Source of the DNA: Amycolatopsis bullii
GTDB taxonomy: Bacteria; Actinomycetota; Actinomycetes; Mycobacteriales; Pseudonocardiaceae
DNA: 64,000 nt
NCBI RefSeq assembly: GCF_014654205.1
Contig: NZ_BNAW01000039.1
Span: 22,162-86,161 of the forward strand
Reading direction: 5' to 3'
Below are positions 16,267 to 25,982 of the stretch, piece by piece. How positions within the stretch are numbered: position 1 is the first letter of the stretch; the number at the start of each line of letters is the position of its first letter. The position numbers and the translations under genes were made by a program. The notes beneath the pieces were generated by a model, which saw nothing but the letters and a program-made list of their open reading frames with translations, made no database searches and was not told where the DNA came from.

Positions 16267-19251
16267 TCAGCGCTTGTACCGGTAGGGGATTTCGGTCGGC
16301 TGCCCGGTGGGGCCGAAGTCCTGCGGCTCTTCGGGCTCTTTGGTTTCGGTGAACTCGTCGAACCAGCCCCGGGCAGTACCGCGGGGCGGGGTTTCGGGCT
16401 CTTGGCGCGAGGGCTGCGGCAGCGGCGTGTCCCGGCCGGGGAAGACGGGACGGGCGTTCGGAGCCGGGGGCGGGACGGGAGGCATGGTCCCGGGGCCGGG
16501 GAAGACGGGACGCGCGGGAGCAGCGTGCCGGGCGGGGAACGGCTGGGGGGTGGATTCCGGGCCGGGGAAGACTGGCTTGGGGTTCTTGGGTGGGCTGAGC
16601 GGCGGAGTAGTGCCGGGTGCTGTGGGGGAAGCGGGCAGGCCTTGTGCCGGGGCAACGCCAGGAGCTGCCGGGCCTGGCACCGGGCCGGTGCTGGGAGCCG
16701 CCGGGGAACCCGCCGGGCCTGGCACCGGAGCAGTACCCGGTGCCGCCGGGGAACCGGACAGGCCTTGTACCGAGGCGGTGCCGTGAGCTGCCGTGGGGCC
16801 GGCCGGGCTCTGCGCAGAGCCGGTGCCGGGAGCCGCGGAACTGGCTGGGCTTTGTGCCGAGGCCACGCCAGGAGCTGCCGAGCCTTGCACCGGACCAGTG
16901 CTGGGAGCCATCGGCGAAGCGGGGCCAGCTCCCTGCGGGGACGCGATGCCCGGCTGATGGGTCACCTCCGGTGGGGTGACTGGCAGTGGGGCGGCGCCGG
17001 GAGCCGAGGGCGTGCCCGGGACGGGTGCAGCAGCACCCGGGGCAGGCGCCGCGTGGCGACTTTGTGTGGTGCCGGGAAGCGCGGCCGGGCCGGGAACCGG
17101 GTGCGTGCCGGGCTCCGGCGCAGCGCCATGGCCGGGCGCCGAGTAGGGGCCTTGCGCGGCAGCGGGCACAGGTCCGATGCCCGGAGCCGGCGCGGCGGCC
17201 GGTTGGCTGCCGTGCACGGGAGCGGAGCGCGGATCGATACCGGAGGCCGGTAGGCCGACGGGTCCCCAGGGCGGCTGGGGCAGCTGGGAGCCGGTGATCG
17301 GCGCCTGCACCTCCGGGGAGGCAAGCCGGGATGCCTCGTCCGAGACAGCGGCCGGCTGGGGAACGGCATCCGGTGCCGTCGGCGATTCGGCAGGCGAGTG
17401 CGCGCCGCCCGGTGCAGGCTGCGGCTGCGGCTGCGGCTGCGGCTGCGGCTGCGGCTGCGGAACAGCCGACGGCACTTCCTGCCGCGCGGTAGGCGGCCCC
17501 GACTGGTAATCAGGCTCAACCGGGTGGATCGGCTTCTGTGCCTCCAAGCTGGGCACGATCGACTCAGCCTGGCTCGGTTCGCTCGCCGGGGCCTCGGCAG
17601 GTGCGGGCGCGACCTCGGCCTGCGGCTCGTTCGACGGCACTGATTCAGGTTCACCCGCCCCGGCGCGGGCGGCTTCCCCCAGCCCCGATCCGGCTTCCGC
17701 CGGCTGCTCCGCATCCTCCAGCGCCGATCCGCTCGACGCCGGCGCCGCAACCTCCGCCCGGTCAGCGTCCCGCAGCGCCGATTCACCTGGTGCCGTGAGC
17801 TCTGGCTGGTCAGGATCCCGCCGCGCCGAGTCAGCCGGTGCCGCAGCTTCTGCCTGGTCAGCGGTCTGGGGCATCGATTCGCTCACGTCGAGCCCAGCGC
17901 CAGGCCGGTCCGCTTCCCGCGGGGCCGGTTCACTCGGTGCCGAGGCCGCGCTCTCCGGCCGGTCGCCCGACTGCAGGTTCGATTCGACCGCTTCCGCCGC
18001 AGCGTCCTCGGACCGATCCGCCTCCGGCGGGGCCGGTTCGGCCGATGCCGGGCCAGCTTCCGGCTGGTCGGATTTCTGCAGTGGCGGTTCGGCCGATGCC
18101 TGTGCAGCAACGTCTTGCCGGTCAGCCGAGGGCGAGCCGAGAACCTCCGGACGAGACTCCTGAGCGGGCGCGGAAGCCGCCGACTGGTCGGGCTGAAGCG
18201 GCGGCGAAGCAATCTCAGGCGCCGGGCTCTCGGGTTGCGGTGTCTCGGACAACGCTTCGGCCAACGGGGAAACCGCGGGCGCAGGGGACTCGACCGGCGC
18301 AGGAACGGGCTCGACTGGCGCCGACGGGCGCTCCACCCCCGCAACCTCCGGCCGAGCAACCGCCCCACCAACCGATGCCGACGGGCGCTCCACCTCCGGC
18401 CGAACAACCGCCTCACCCACCGCCGCCGCGGGCTCCGCAGCAAAACCCGGCCGCGCCGACGGCTCAACCGCCCCCTGCACATCCGCCTGAGGAGCCGGTG
18501 CCGCGTGCCGAGGCGACGACGGCGCCCTCACCGGCCCCGGCAGGTCCGACTCCGCCGTCACCGACCACTGCGGCTCCGCCGCCGCAGGCGGAACCGGCTC
18601 ACGAGAAGCCTCCTCCGGGCCCGAACGGCCCCATAGGTGCTGCTCCGGCGTCCCCGGCACCGACTGCGCCGGCGGGGGGTGCGGCACCGTTCGCCACACC
18701 GGGGCGGGGCCGATGTTCATCGGGGCCGGCGCCGCTGCCGGCGGCTGGGCTCCGGGCGGGGAGGCTGCCGGGGGTGCCGGGCGAGCCGCCGGCTTGGGGA
18801 TCGGGTCCAGGCACGACACCAGGACCGATGTGTTCTCCGGGTCCGAAACCTTCCGGCCGCTGCGCTCGCGGTAGACCATCTCGCCGTCCGCGTCCATTTC
18901 GACCAGGTAGCCCGCCTCCGCGAGCTGCTCCTCGTCGAGGTCCGCCAGCTTCTCGTAGCGCGAAGGAACCACTCGATAGATCGGCCACGCCAACCCGGCG
19001 TGCTCCGCGTGGAACTGGGCCAGCAGGGCCGCCATCTGGTGCTGCCAGGGCAGCGACATCCCCTCGGCCAGCGACCGGGGCAGCACGACGTACCCCGCGT
19101 CCACCCCCGGGTAGCCCTGGCCGAGCTGGTCGGCGAGGGGGGTGCTGGACGCCGGACGGGCACTCTGCCGGGGCGGCTGCGGCGCGCCGAACAGCGCCGC
19201 CGGATCCCGGGGCTCCGCGGGCTTGCCCCGCCTGCCGAATTTGCGTCCCAC
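16267..19251 (-). CDS. 994-residue Pro/Ala/Glu-rich protein of the secretion-like operon
   Basis: Last gene of the type IV secretion-like operon. Residues 1-155 are an ordinary globular domain (GRKFGRRGKP..., YVVLPRSLAEGMSLPWQHQMAALLAQF..., VSDPENTSVLVSCLDPIPKP). About 800 residues of low-complexity Pro/Ala/Glu/Ser sequence follow, including a (QP)6 run and many PGTGPVPG-like units. The end carries three RPVFPG/KPVFPG repeats and a WFDEFTE...PYRYKR tail. There is no signal peptide or membrane helix. GTG 19251 is preferred because AGAGGA lies 7 bases upstream; an ATG at 19347 would add 32 residues. The long linker could span the cell wall or tether partners; function unknown. Confidence 0.65.
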   Translation of the reverse strand: MGRKFGRRGKPAEPRDPAALFGAPQPPRQSARPASSTPLADQLGQGYPGVDAGYVVLPRSLAEGMSLPWQHQMAALLAQFHAEHAGLAWPIYRVVPSRYEKLADLDEEQLAEAGYLVEMDADGEMVYRERSGRKVSDPENTSVLVSCLDPIPKPAARPAPPAASPPGAQPPAAAPAPMNIGPAPVWRTVPHPPPAQSVPGTPEQHLWGRSGPEEASREPVPPAAAEPQWSVTAESDLPGPVRAPSSPRHAAPAPQADVQGAVEPSARPGFAAEPAAAVGEAVVRPEVERPSASVGGAVARPEVAGVERPSAPVEPVPAPVESPAPAVSPLAEALSETPQPESPAPEIASPPLQPDQSAASAPAQESRPEVLGSPSADRQDVAAQASAEPPLQKSDQPEAGPASAEPAPPEADRSEDAAAEAVESNLQSGDRPESAASAPSEPAPREADRPGAGLDVSESMPQTADQAEAAAPADSARRDPDQPELTAPGESALRDADRAEVAAPASSGSALEDAEQPAEAGSGLGEAARAGAGEPESVPSNEPQAEVAPAPAEAPASEPSQAESIVPSLEAQKPIHPVEPDYQSGPPTARQEVPSAVPQPQPQPQPQPQPQPAPGGAHSPAESPTAPDAVPQPAAVSDEASRLASPEVQAPITGSQLPQPPWGPVGLPASGIDPRSAPVHGSQPAAAPAPGIGPVPAAAQGPYSAPGHGAAPEPGTHPVPGPAALPGTTQSRHAAPAPGAAAPVPGTPSAPGAAPLPVTPPEVTHQPGIASPQGAGPASPMAPSTGPVQGSAAPGVASAQSPASSAAPGTGSAQSPAGPTAAHGTASVQGLSGSPAAPGTAPVPGPAGSPAAPSTGPVPGPAAPGVAPAQGLPASPTAPGTTPPLSPPKNPKPVFPGPESTPQPFPARHAAPARPVFPGPGTMPPVPPPAPNARPVFPGRDTPLPQPSRQEPETPPRGTARGWFDEFTETKEPEEPQDFGPTGQPTEIPYRYKR
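17417..17461. repeat. GGCTGC microsatellite encoding (QP)n
   Basis: About seven tandem GGCTGC units, read on the minus strand as alternating Pro-Gln within the Pro-rich protein. The unit is 6 bases, so slippage changes length without shifting frame. Confidence 0.8.
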
Positions 19252-19348
19252 GTGCTCATCCTCTGCCAGTGCGCGGCCACCTGCTCGTGGCAAGCGCCGC
19301 GACGTCGGGTGAATCGGTGCGATCCTGTCCAGGCCCTCGCGACCCATG

Positions 19349-20350
19349 CTAAACGCCGGGGCGGACCGCCTGCGGCACGAGTTCGCGCTCGTCGAACGAG
19401 AAGTCCCGGGTGTGCACCGGGACGCCGGTCTGCTGCGCCTCGACGATCTTGTTGTCCCCCAGGTACATCATCACGTGGTGGATGGAGGACGGGTCCGAGG
19501 GGTCGGTGGCGAGGAACAGCAGGTCACCGGGCTGCGCGTCCCGCACCGGCAGGTACGCGCCGGCGTGGTACTGGTCACGCGAGACGCGCGGCAGGATGAT
19601 CCCCGCCGACTCGTACGCCCGCAGCATCAGCCCCGAACAGTCGTACGAATTCGGGCCCGTGGCGCCCCACACATAGGGCTTCCCCTGCTCGCCGAGCGCG
19701 AAACTGATCGCCTTCCCGGCGGCCTGGCTGGGCGGCAGCAGCGCCCCCAAGCCGGTTCCGCAGGCGACGACGTCGACGACCTGGCCGACCGACTCCACCA
19801 GCGTCGCCGCCATCGGCTCCCACTTGTGGTAGCGGTCCGGGAAGCCCGAGCGCTCCACCGCCTGGGCGGCGTCACCCGGGCGCTTGTTCTCCCAGTCCGG
19901 CACCGCCAGCAGCACGTTGTAGAACTTGTTGACCGCGTACGTCGGGTTGGTGACCTCGGCGATCGAGCCCCAGCCCATCGACGGCCGCATCTGGAAGATG
20001 CCCTGGGAGTCGCGGTCGCCGTAGGTGAGGTTGTGCAGCCCGGACTCGGTCATCCCGGCCTGGATCGCGACCTGCCACGCGCGCGGCGCCAGCGACCGCT
20101 GCTTGCCGATCGAGATGATCAGCGCGACGATGCCGCGCTGCTCGTCGTCCAGCTTCGACGCGTCGACCGTGCCGCGGTCGCCCTGGCCGGGCTGGGTCGG
20201 CCCGACCGACGCGTCGCAGCTCATCAGGGACACGCCCCGGGCCTGCGCCTGCTGGTTGTCGATGACGACCTTCGCGGCGACCGCGGTCACGACCAGGGCA
20301 CCGATCGCGAGGAACACGACCAGCCCCAGCCACAACCCCAGGCGCCGCAC
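19349..20350 (-). CDS. membrane-anchored bifunctional lytic transglycosylase / NlpC-P60 peptidase (VirB1-like)
   Basis: 333 residues. One membrane helix (about 5-27) anchors an extracytoplasmic protein with two wall-cleaving domains. The first is lysozyme-like, with candidate catalytic Glu102 in AGMTESGLHNLTYGD and GIFQMRPS. The second is NlpC/P60, with Cys238 in YDCSGLMLRAYE and His291/292 in SSIHHVMMYLG. The pair should open peptidoglycan by cutting glycan and peptide, as VirB1-type hydrolases do for secretion channels. GTG 20350 lies 2 bases after the upstream stop in the secretion-like operon. Confidence 0.85.
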   Translation of the reverse strand: MRRLGLWLGLVVFLAIGALVVTAVAAKVVIDNQQAQARGVSLMSCDASVGPTQPGQGDRGTVDASKLDDEQRGIVALIISIGKQRSLAPRAWQVAIQAGMTESGLHNLTYGDRDSQGIFQMRPSMGWGSIAEVTNPTYAVNKFYNVLLAVPDWENKRPGDAAQAVERSGFPDRYHKWEPMAATLVESVGQVVDVVACGTGLGALLPPSQAAGKAISFALGEQGKPYVWGATGPNSYDCSGLMLRAYESAGIILPRVSRDQYHAGAYLPVRDAQPGDLLFLATDPSDPSSIHHVMMYLGDNKIVEAQQTGVPVHTRDFSFDERELVPQAVRPGV

Positions 20351-20352
20351 GG

Positions 20353-20955
20353 TCAGCTCGCCTGGTCGTAGTCGGCGACCCGCCAGCCGGCGTTGGTGCT
20401 CACCACCGTGATGGCCAGCTTCGGCCCGTCGGTCGGGATCGTCACCTGCACCGACTTGGGGTACGCCGTGCCGGCGACCGGCTCACCGGTGACCTTCGTC
20501 GCCGGGATGTTCGCCGGGTCGACCGTGGCCATCACCGGCAGGTACTCCTCGGTGGTGAACGGCTTCAGCTTCGCGAGCCACTGGTCGGAGGTGATGCCGG
20601 CCGGGTGGTCCACCCAGGCCGCGGCCCACTCCTTCGCGATGCGCAGCGCGTCGGCGTTCGGCGTCGTCGGCGTCGGGGTGGCCAGGGGCGTGGCCAGCCG
20701 GGTCGGCAGGTTCGACGTCGGGCCCGGTGCGGCGATGCCCGGCGCGGTCGCCGTCGCCGAGGTGGTCGTCTCCGGGCCCGGCGGCGCCGCCTTGGCCTGC
20801 GGTTTCCCGACCACCTTCGGCAGCACGACGCCGAGCGCGGTGACGAGGATCGCCAGAAACACCAGCGTCCCCATCAGGTGCCGGGGCGAGCGCAGCGGCC
20901 AGCCCCACAGGCGCCGGTAGACCGCGGTGCGGCCACGGTTGGTGCGGATCGGCAT
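20353..20955 (-). CDS. VirB8/TcpC-like bitopic membrane protein
   Basis: 200 residues: a basic cytoplasmic start (MPIRTNRGRTAVYRRLWGWP), one membrane helix (about 28-47), a Thr/Pro-rich linker, and a C-terminal domain of about 115 residues (ALRIAKEWAAAWVDHPAGITSDQWLAKLKPFTTEEYLPVM..., VQVTIPTDGPKLAITVVS, WRVADYD; quoted in parts). The last part fits the NTF2-like fold of VirB8/TcpC scaffold proteins of conjugation channels. The assignment is structural inference supported by the neighbouring VirB4- and VirB6-like genes. Gaps to both neighbours are 2-3 bases. Confidence 0.65.
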   Translation of the reverse strand: MPIRTNRGRTAVYRRLWGWPLRSPRHLMGTLVFLAILVTALGVVLPKVVGKPQAKAAPPGPETTTSATATAPGIAAPGPTSNLPTRLATPLATPTPTTPNADALRIAKEWAAAWVDHPAGITSDQWLAKLKPFTTEEYLPVMATVDPANIPATKVTGEPVAGTAYPKSVQVTIPTDGPKLAITVVSTNAGWRVADYDQAS

Positions 20956-20958
20956 CGG

Positions 20959-23031
20959 TCACCGCCCCATGACGTGGTCGGTGTCGCGCGGTTCCTCGCG
21001 GACCTCGATGCCCCGCGACGGCCGGTAGAGCACGAAGACCGGCTTGCCCGCGACGACCTCCGGGTCGACGCGCCGCGGCTGGGCGCGCACGCCGGGGGTG
21101 CGCGGCGCGTAGTCGCTGAAGCTCGACTCGGGCGGGCGCAGATCGGACGGCACGACGACGGGCTCGGGTTCGTCGCTCCAGCGCCGGTCGGCGACCGGCG
21201 AGGTGTCGACGCGCCGGCTCTCCTCCCGCGTCGTCGGACGGCCACCGGCCCCGACGACGACGTACTCGCCGCCGTCGCCGTTCGCCGGGTTGTACTGGCC
21301 GAACACCGGCGCGCCGGGACGCCCGCCCGCGGGCAGCGCGCCCGCGGAGCCGCCGCCTCCGACGGCCCCCGGCCACGCGCCGGACCAGGCGGCGGCCGGG
21401 CGGGAGGCGCCGGAGGCGTTGTCGAGGCGCTGGGCGTTGGCGAAGATGGTGGCTTCCGGCCGGAAGCGGCCGCCGCCGGCGGTGGCCCCGAGCGGGCCGC
21501 GCTGCTCGCCGTCGACGACGTCGTCGGTGTCGCGCACGGTCTGCCAGAACTCGTCCTGCGGGGTCGGGCCGCTGCGGTTGCGCCGGAACCGGGAGAAGAT
21601 CCCGCCCCCGGGCGACGGCACGGCGGCGCCGACCATGCTGACCGACATCTCGACCATCTGCCACAGCCGCCGCACCGGCCGCCCGACCATGAACAGCAGC
21701 ACGGTGATGAGCCCGGCGAGCACCATCTGCGTGAGCATGTTCAGCGAGTTGCCGGCGTCGAAGATGGCCTGCAGCAGCAGGGCGTGCACCCCGGCGAGCA
21801 CGGAGAGCACGACGAGGTTGAAGGCGACACCGCCGGCGACCTTGAGCACGCGGCGCAGGATCTCCGGGTGCAGCAGGGCGACGAGGCCGATCAGCGGCGC
21901 GGTGAGCGCGAAGAGGCGGATGAGGACCTGGGCGAGGAGGACACTCGCCTTGGCCAGGAGCTGGAAGAGGGAGTAGACGAGGGCCTGGCCGAGGGAGAGG
22001 AAGCCCGCGCCGGTGCGGCCGCCGGCCTCGCCGGTGAAGTAGCCGGTGGCGGGGCCGAGCTTGGTGGAGATGTCCTTGTAGGCGTTCTTCTTGCCGTCGA
22101 TGACCGACTGGTTGCCGTCGTCGCCGTTGCGCAGCTGCGCCCACGTGAACGCCTGCGCGTCCAGCAGCGGACGGCCGAACTGTTCCGCCTGCGGCGCGGT
22201 CGGCGAACCGAACTCCCCGCGGATCCAGTTCTTGTAAACGATCTCGTTGTGCAGGTTCGTCGGCAGCACGTGCCGCACGACGCGGTTGTCGGCGTCGTCG
22301 ACGAACCCGGCCTGGATGTTCGTGGTGGTCTGGACGATCGCTTTGTCGATCGGGTCGAAGTACCGCAGCATCGCCAGCGACGACGCGGCGAGCCAGACGC
22401 CCGCCAGCGCGTACAACGCCCGTTTGCTGACCGCGGCGAGGTCACCGCGCCAGATGTTGCGGAACAACATGATCGACATGACGAGCGCGACCAGCCCGAA
22501 CAGCTGGGCGTAGATGTTGTTGTAGACCTTCTCCGCGCCCGACTTCACCGCGTTGTAGAGCGGGTTGAGCAGGCCGCCCTCGAGCACGGTGTAGTGCAGC
22601 GAGTTGGTCGCGCCGACGATGTTCTTGCCCAGGTTGAACAGCTGGTTGCCGCCCCAGGTGTCGAGCGTCGAGCCCGGCGGGGTCAGGCTGATGCCGGAGC
22701 AGTTCGTTTCGAAGGTGTTCCAGACGAACCCGGCGTAGCTGTAGTCGACGTACGGGCTGCCCGCCTCGCCGTGGCCTTCGGCGGGGTCGATCGCGCCGAC
22801 CATGCCCGCGCCGGGGCGTTCCGGGTTGGGGGCCTCGCCGCAGGCCGCCGCGCTCGCCGCCGGGGCGGTCGCGATGGCCTGCAGGCCCAGCACGAGCATG
22901 ACGGCGAACATCGTCGCCTTGCGCCCCGGCGTGCGCCGCCCCGGCCGCGGGCCTTCCTTGATCCGCCGCTTGAGCGAATGCCATCCCGCGGCCAACGTCA
23001 GCACGACCGCCAGCGTCAGCACGGTGTTCAT
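20959..23031 (-). CDS. VirB6/TrbL-like polytopic membrane protein
   Basis: 690 residues. The N-terminus has two hydrophobic segments, the second ending in AAPASAAA like a cleavable signal. An extracytoplasmic stretch follows, then a cluster of helices (AQLFGLVALVMSIMLF, YALAGVWLAASSLAML, LAKASVLLAQVLIRLFALTAPLIGLVALL, VAFNLVVLSVLAGVHALLL, MVLAGLITVLLFMV; separate segments). The last ~200 residues are a hydrophilic Gly/Pro/Arg tail. This is the layout of channel-forming VirB6/TrbL proteins. The ATG at 23031 overlaps the VirB4-like stop as ATGA. No enzymatic motif is visible. Confidence 0.65.
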   Translation of the reverse strand: MNTVLTLAVVLTLAAGWHSLKRRIKEGPRPGRRTPGRKATMFAVMLVLGLQAIATAPAASAAACGEAPNPERPGAGMVGAIDPAEGHGEAGSPYVDYSYAGFVWNTFETNCSGISLTPPGSTLDTWGGNQLFNLGKNIVGATNSLHYTVLEGGLLNPLYNAVKSGAEKVYNNIYAQLFGLVALVMSIMLFRNIWRGDLAAVSKRALYALAGVWLAASSLAMLRYFDPIDKAIVQTTTNIQAGFVDDADNRVVRHVLPTNLHNEIVYKNWIRGEFGSPTAPQAEQFGRPLLDAQAFTWAQLRNGDDGNQSVIDGKKNAYKDISTKLGPATGYFTGEAGGRTGAGFLSLGQALVYSLFQLLAKASVLLAQVLIRLFALTAPLIGLVALLHPEILRRVLKVAGGVAFNLVVLSVLAGVHALLLQAIFDAGNSLNMLTQMVLAGLITVLLFMVGRPVRRLWQMVEMSVSMVGAAVPSPGGGIFSRFRRNRSGPTPQDEFWQTVRDTDDVVDGEQRGPLGATAGGGRFRPEATIFANAQRLDNASGASRPAAAWSGAWPGAVGGGGSAGALPAGGRPGAPVFGQYNPANGDGGEYVVVGAGGRPTTREESRRVDTSPVADRRWSDEPEPVVVPSDLRPPESSFSDYAPRTPGVRAQPRRVDPEVVAGKPVFVLYRPSRGIEVREEPRDTDHVMGR

Positions 23032-25979
23032 GCGGCGTCCCGGCCGGTGCCGCCCTTTCCGCCTGAGCGGGCGGGTTGCTGCTGCCCGTTGGACGGCTGG
23101 ACCCCGCCCTCCACCTCGCCCGTCTCGGACGCCAGCGGGTCCGGCGCGCCCAGGAGGTTTTCGTCGGCGAGGCCGACCTCCAGTTCCGCCGCCAGCTCGA
23201 AGTCCTGCTCCAGCTCGATGTCGTCCTCCGGGGGCACGGCGACGTACGGCTTCTTCTCCTCCGCCGGCAGCGCCAGCTCGTTGCCCGGTCGCCGCGACGG
23301 GGCCGCGTCCTTCGAGCCCGGTGTCGTGTCCATGACCGCGCGGAGGTGGTCCAGGTGCGGGCCCGAGAAGTCGACGCGGATGCGCTCCACGCCGCCCGCG
23401 CCGTCGCCGAAGATGAACTGGCGGGGCTCGATGTCCCGCTCCAGGCCGCGCTGCGTGCCCGGACGACGGCCCAGCGCCGCGACGACCTGCTCGTACCCGA
23501 CGCCCACCGGCACCTTCAACAGGCGAAGAGCATCCGCCTGGGCGTCGTCGTCGTCGAGACGCCCCACGAACACCGAGTCCAGCAGGGCCACGAAACCCTG
23601 GATCTTCAGGAAGTCCGCCGGGATCTGGGACGACAGCAGCACGCGGACGTTCCACTTGCGCGAGTCACGCGCGAAGCGGTTCATCAGCACGCGGCCGGTC
23701 GGGACCTCGGACAGGAAGAACGCCTCGTCGATCCAGACGCCCTTGCGCATCTCCTTCGGCTTCTCGTACACCGAGCGCTGGGTCAGCCACGCCGCCAGGT
23801 TCAGCATCTCGACGCCGAGGGACTCCGCGTCCGTCCAGTACTCGCGGGGGACGCCGTCCTTCGGCAGGGTCAGCCCGGCCATCGTCAGGACCGTCAGGCG
23901 GTCGTCGCGGGTCTCCGAGTACGGGTCCGCGTCCGTCTCCGGGATGAGCAGCGCCATCCGCTCGCGCATCTCGTCGAGGAAGTCCGCCACGACGCCCGCG
24001 TGCTCGTGGTGTTCCGACGAATCCCGGCGCAAGGCATCGATTACCTGGCCCGGATCCGCGTCGAAGCGGCCGCCGACGGCCCGCACCGCGCGCAGCAGCA
24101 CGATCCGGGTCTGCGCCATCCGGGACACCTCGTAGGGCAGGACACCGGTCAGGACGTCGAGCACCAGCCGCCGCCGGGTCGCGCCCGCAAGGGCTTTCTC
24201 GCGGCGCCAGGAACGCTCGGGGTCGTCCTCGTCCATGAAGTGCTCGATCAGCGGCTCGGCGACCACGCGGTACGGGTTCAGGATCCCCGGCTGGGCGTTG
24301 AGCAGGTTGATCGGGCGCGCGTACGGCCGCAGTTCCGGCAGGTCGCACAGCCGCGACAGCGGCCCGGACGGGTCGAGGATCGTCCAGTTCGCCCCCGCGC
24401 GCAGCGTCTTGTAGACGATGCCGCCGCCGAGGAACGACTTACCACCACCCAGGCCCGCCACCATGGCCGTCAGGCCGGAGCCGTCGCGGATCTCCTGGGC
24501 CATCCACGGGTCCCAGGCCACCGGGCGGCGGGTCGCCGTGCACGTTTCGCCGAGCAGGATGCCGCGGCGGTCGCCGACCTCCGCGGTCGCCGTCGGGACC
24601 GCCGAGGACGCCCAGACCACCGAGCCGCGGCGCATGTACGCCGCCGAGGCGAGGGGCTCGCCCGGGATGAACTCCCGGGCCATCGCGTACTGGGCCTCGG
24701 GGTGCTCGATGGCGATCTTCGGCTTGTACAGGTCGAGCAGCTGCTGGGCCAGGCGCAGCGCGTCGCGCTCGGTCGGGCCGGACACCGCCAGCCGCCACCA
24801 GGAGCGGACGCGGGTGGCGAGCGCGGTGAAGCCCGACGTCATTTCGTCGTCGATCTCCAGCACGCGGCCGGCCTGCCGGGACAGCGACTGCGGCGGCTCG
24901 AGCTCGTGCTCGTCGGTGTAGTGCTTGACCTGCGAGCGGACCTTGTTCATCTGCCGCTGCAGCTCGCCGGCCACCTCTTCGGGGCGCCGGACGTAGATGC
25001 GCGCGGACACCTCGACCGCGGCGGGCAGCCGGTCGGCGTGCTGGATCCACGGGTCGTCGACCTCGGGGATCTGCAGGCCGTGCATCTGCCCGACGGTCAG
25101 GACCGCCAGGTGCCGCGAGACGCCGGCGTTGGAGCCGGTGCGGCCGCGGACGGTCACCGTCGGCGCGTACGGGTCGGCGTAGAAGTCGGCGGCGTCGGTG
25201 AAGCTGGCCAGGTCTTCGGGCTCCCAGGCCGCGCCCGGCACGGCGGGCATGTTCCGCGGCGCGGGCAGGCCGAGGGAACAGGACCGGTGCATCAGCCAGG
25301 ACATCTCCTCGGCGTGCACCGGACGGCCTTCCAGCCCGGCACTGCCGATGACCTGGTCGAGGTGCTCGACCTCGGAGTCCAGCGCGGCCAGCTCGGCGTC
25401 GACGGCCTCGGGCAGGATCTTGCGCAGCACCGGCGCGGCCCGCTCGACCGCGCGGTCGACCATCCGCCGGGTCTGCACCTGGACCCCCAGGTAGACCTCT
25501 TTTTCGGCCATCGAGCGGCCCATCAGCTGCTGCTGCTCGCCGATCAGGTAGTCGTCGAAGGACAGCGCGCCCGGGACGTCGGCCGGGCGGCCGTGCGCGT
25601 TGTAGACGTGCGCCTCGGCCCACATCCGGATCGGGTACGGCCGGTTCGTCACGCGCAGGTGCAGCCAGCGGCCCTGCAGCTCGGCGTACTGGCCGGCGAT
25701 GGCCGCGATCAGGTCGCGCCGCTGCGAGTCCGAGCGGAACGACCAGCGCTGCGGCGCCAGCCGGTACCAGGCGTAGACCTCGACGCCGGTGCGGACCAGG
25801 TGCCCGTCGATGCTGCGCACCGCGATCGACGGGGTGTACGCGGGAATCGCCTGCTCACCCGGCAGGCGCGCCTTGTTCCCCGAGCCGTTCCGCGACGCGC
25901 GGACCTGCTCGGGCGGTTGCCACGCGCCCGAGTGCGTGTCCCGACCCCGTTTACCTCGGCTACCGCCGCGACCGAACAA
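23028..25979 (-). CDS. VirB4-like secretion ATPase (SCO6880-type cluster)
   Basis: 983 residues, the energy-coupling ATPase of the operon. Walker A is GLGGGKSFLG near residue 508 and Walker B KGVWIDEAFFL near 745-755, followed by RVLLSSQIPADF, the motif III region of VirB4/TraC ATPases. The N-terminal half lacks membrane helices and would contact the membrane complex. The C-terminus is acidic and Pro/Gly-rich. The start is a TTG at 25979: GGGAGG stands 6 bases before it, overlapping the end of the upstream gene. The family is clear; whether the substrate is protein or DNA is unknown. Confidence 0.82.
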   Translation of the reverse strand: MFGRGGSRGKRGRDTHSGAWQPPEQVRASRNGSGNKARLPGEQAIPAYTPSIAVRSIDGHLVRTGVEVYAWYRLAPQRWSFRSDSQRRDLIAAIAGQYAELQGRWLHLRVTNRPYPIRMWAEAHVYNAHGRPADVPGALSFDDYLIGEQQQLMGRSMAEKEVYLGVQVQTRRMVDRAVERAAPVLRKILPEAVDAELAALDSEVEHLDQVIGSAGLEGRPVHAEEMSWLMHRSCSLGLPAPRNMPAVPGAAWEPEDLASFTDAADFYADPYAPTVTVRGRTGSNAGVSRHLAVLTVGQMHGLQIPEVDDPWIQHADRLPAAVEVSARIYVRRPEEVAGELQRQMNKVRSQVKHYTDEHELEPPQSLSRQAGRVLEIDDEMTSGFTALATRVRSWWRLAVSGPTERDALRLAQQLLDLYKPKIAIEHPEAQYAMAREFIPGEPLASAAYMRRGSVVWASSAVPTATAEVGDRRGILLGETCTATRRPVAWDPWMAQEIRDGSGLTAMVAGLGGGKSFLGGGIVYKTLRAGANWTILDPSGPLSRLCDLPELRPYARPINLLNAQPGILNPYRVVAEPLIEHFMDEDDPERSWRREKALAGATRRRLVLDVLTGVLPYEVSRMAQTRIVLLRAVRAVGGRFDADPGQVIDALRRDSSEHHEHAGVVADFLDEMRERMALLIPETDADPYSETRDDRLTVLTMAGLTLPKDGVPREYWTDAESLGVEMLNLAAWLTQRSVYEKPKEMRKGVWIDEAFFLSEVPTGRVLMNRFARDSRKWNVRVLLSSQIPADFLKIQGFVALLDSVFVGRLDDDDAQADALRLLKVPVGVGYEQVVAALGRRPGTQRGLERDIEPRQFIFGDGAGGVERIRVDFSGPHLDHLRAVMDTTPGSKDAAPSRRPGNELALPAEEKKPYVAVPPEDDIELEQDFELAAELEVGLADENLLGAPDPLASETGEVEGGVQPSNGQQQPARSGGKGGTGRDAA

Positions 25980-25982
25980 CGA

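Noticed and set aside
17417..17461. GGCTGC run as a regulatory or phase-variable tract
   Set aside because: The 6-base unit keeps the frame and simply encodes Pro-Gln repeats, so on/off switching is not expected.
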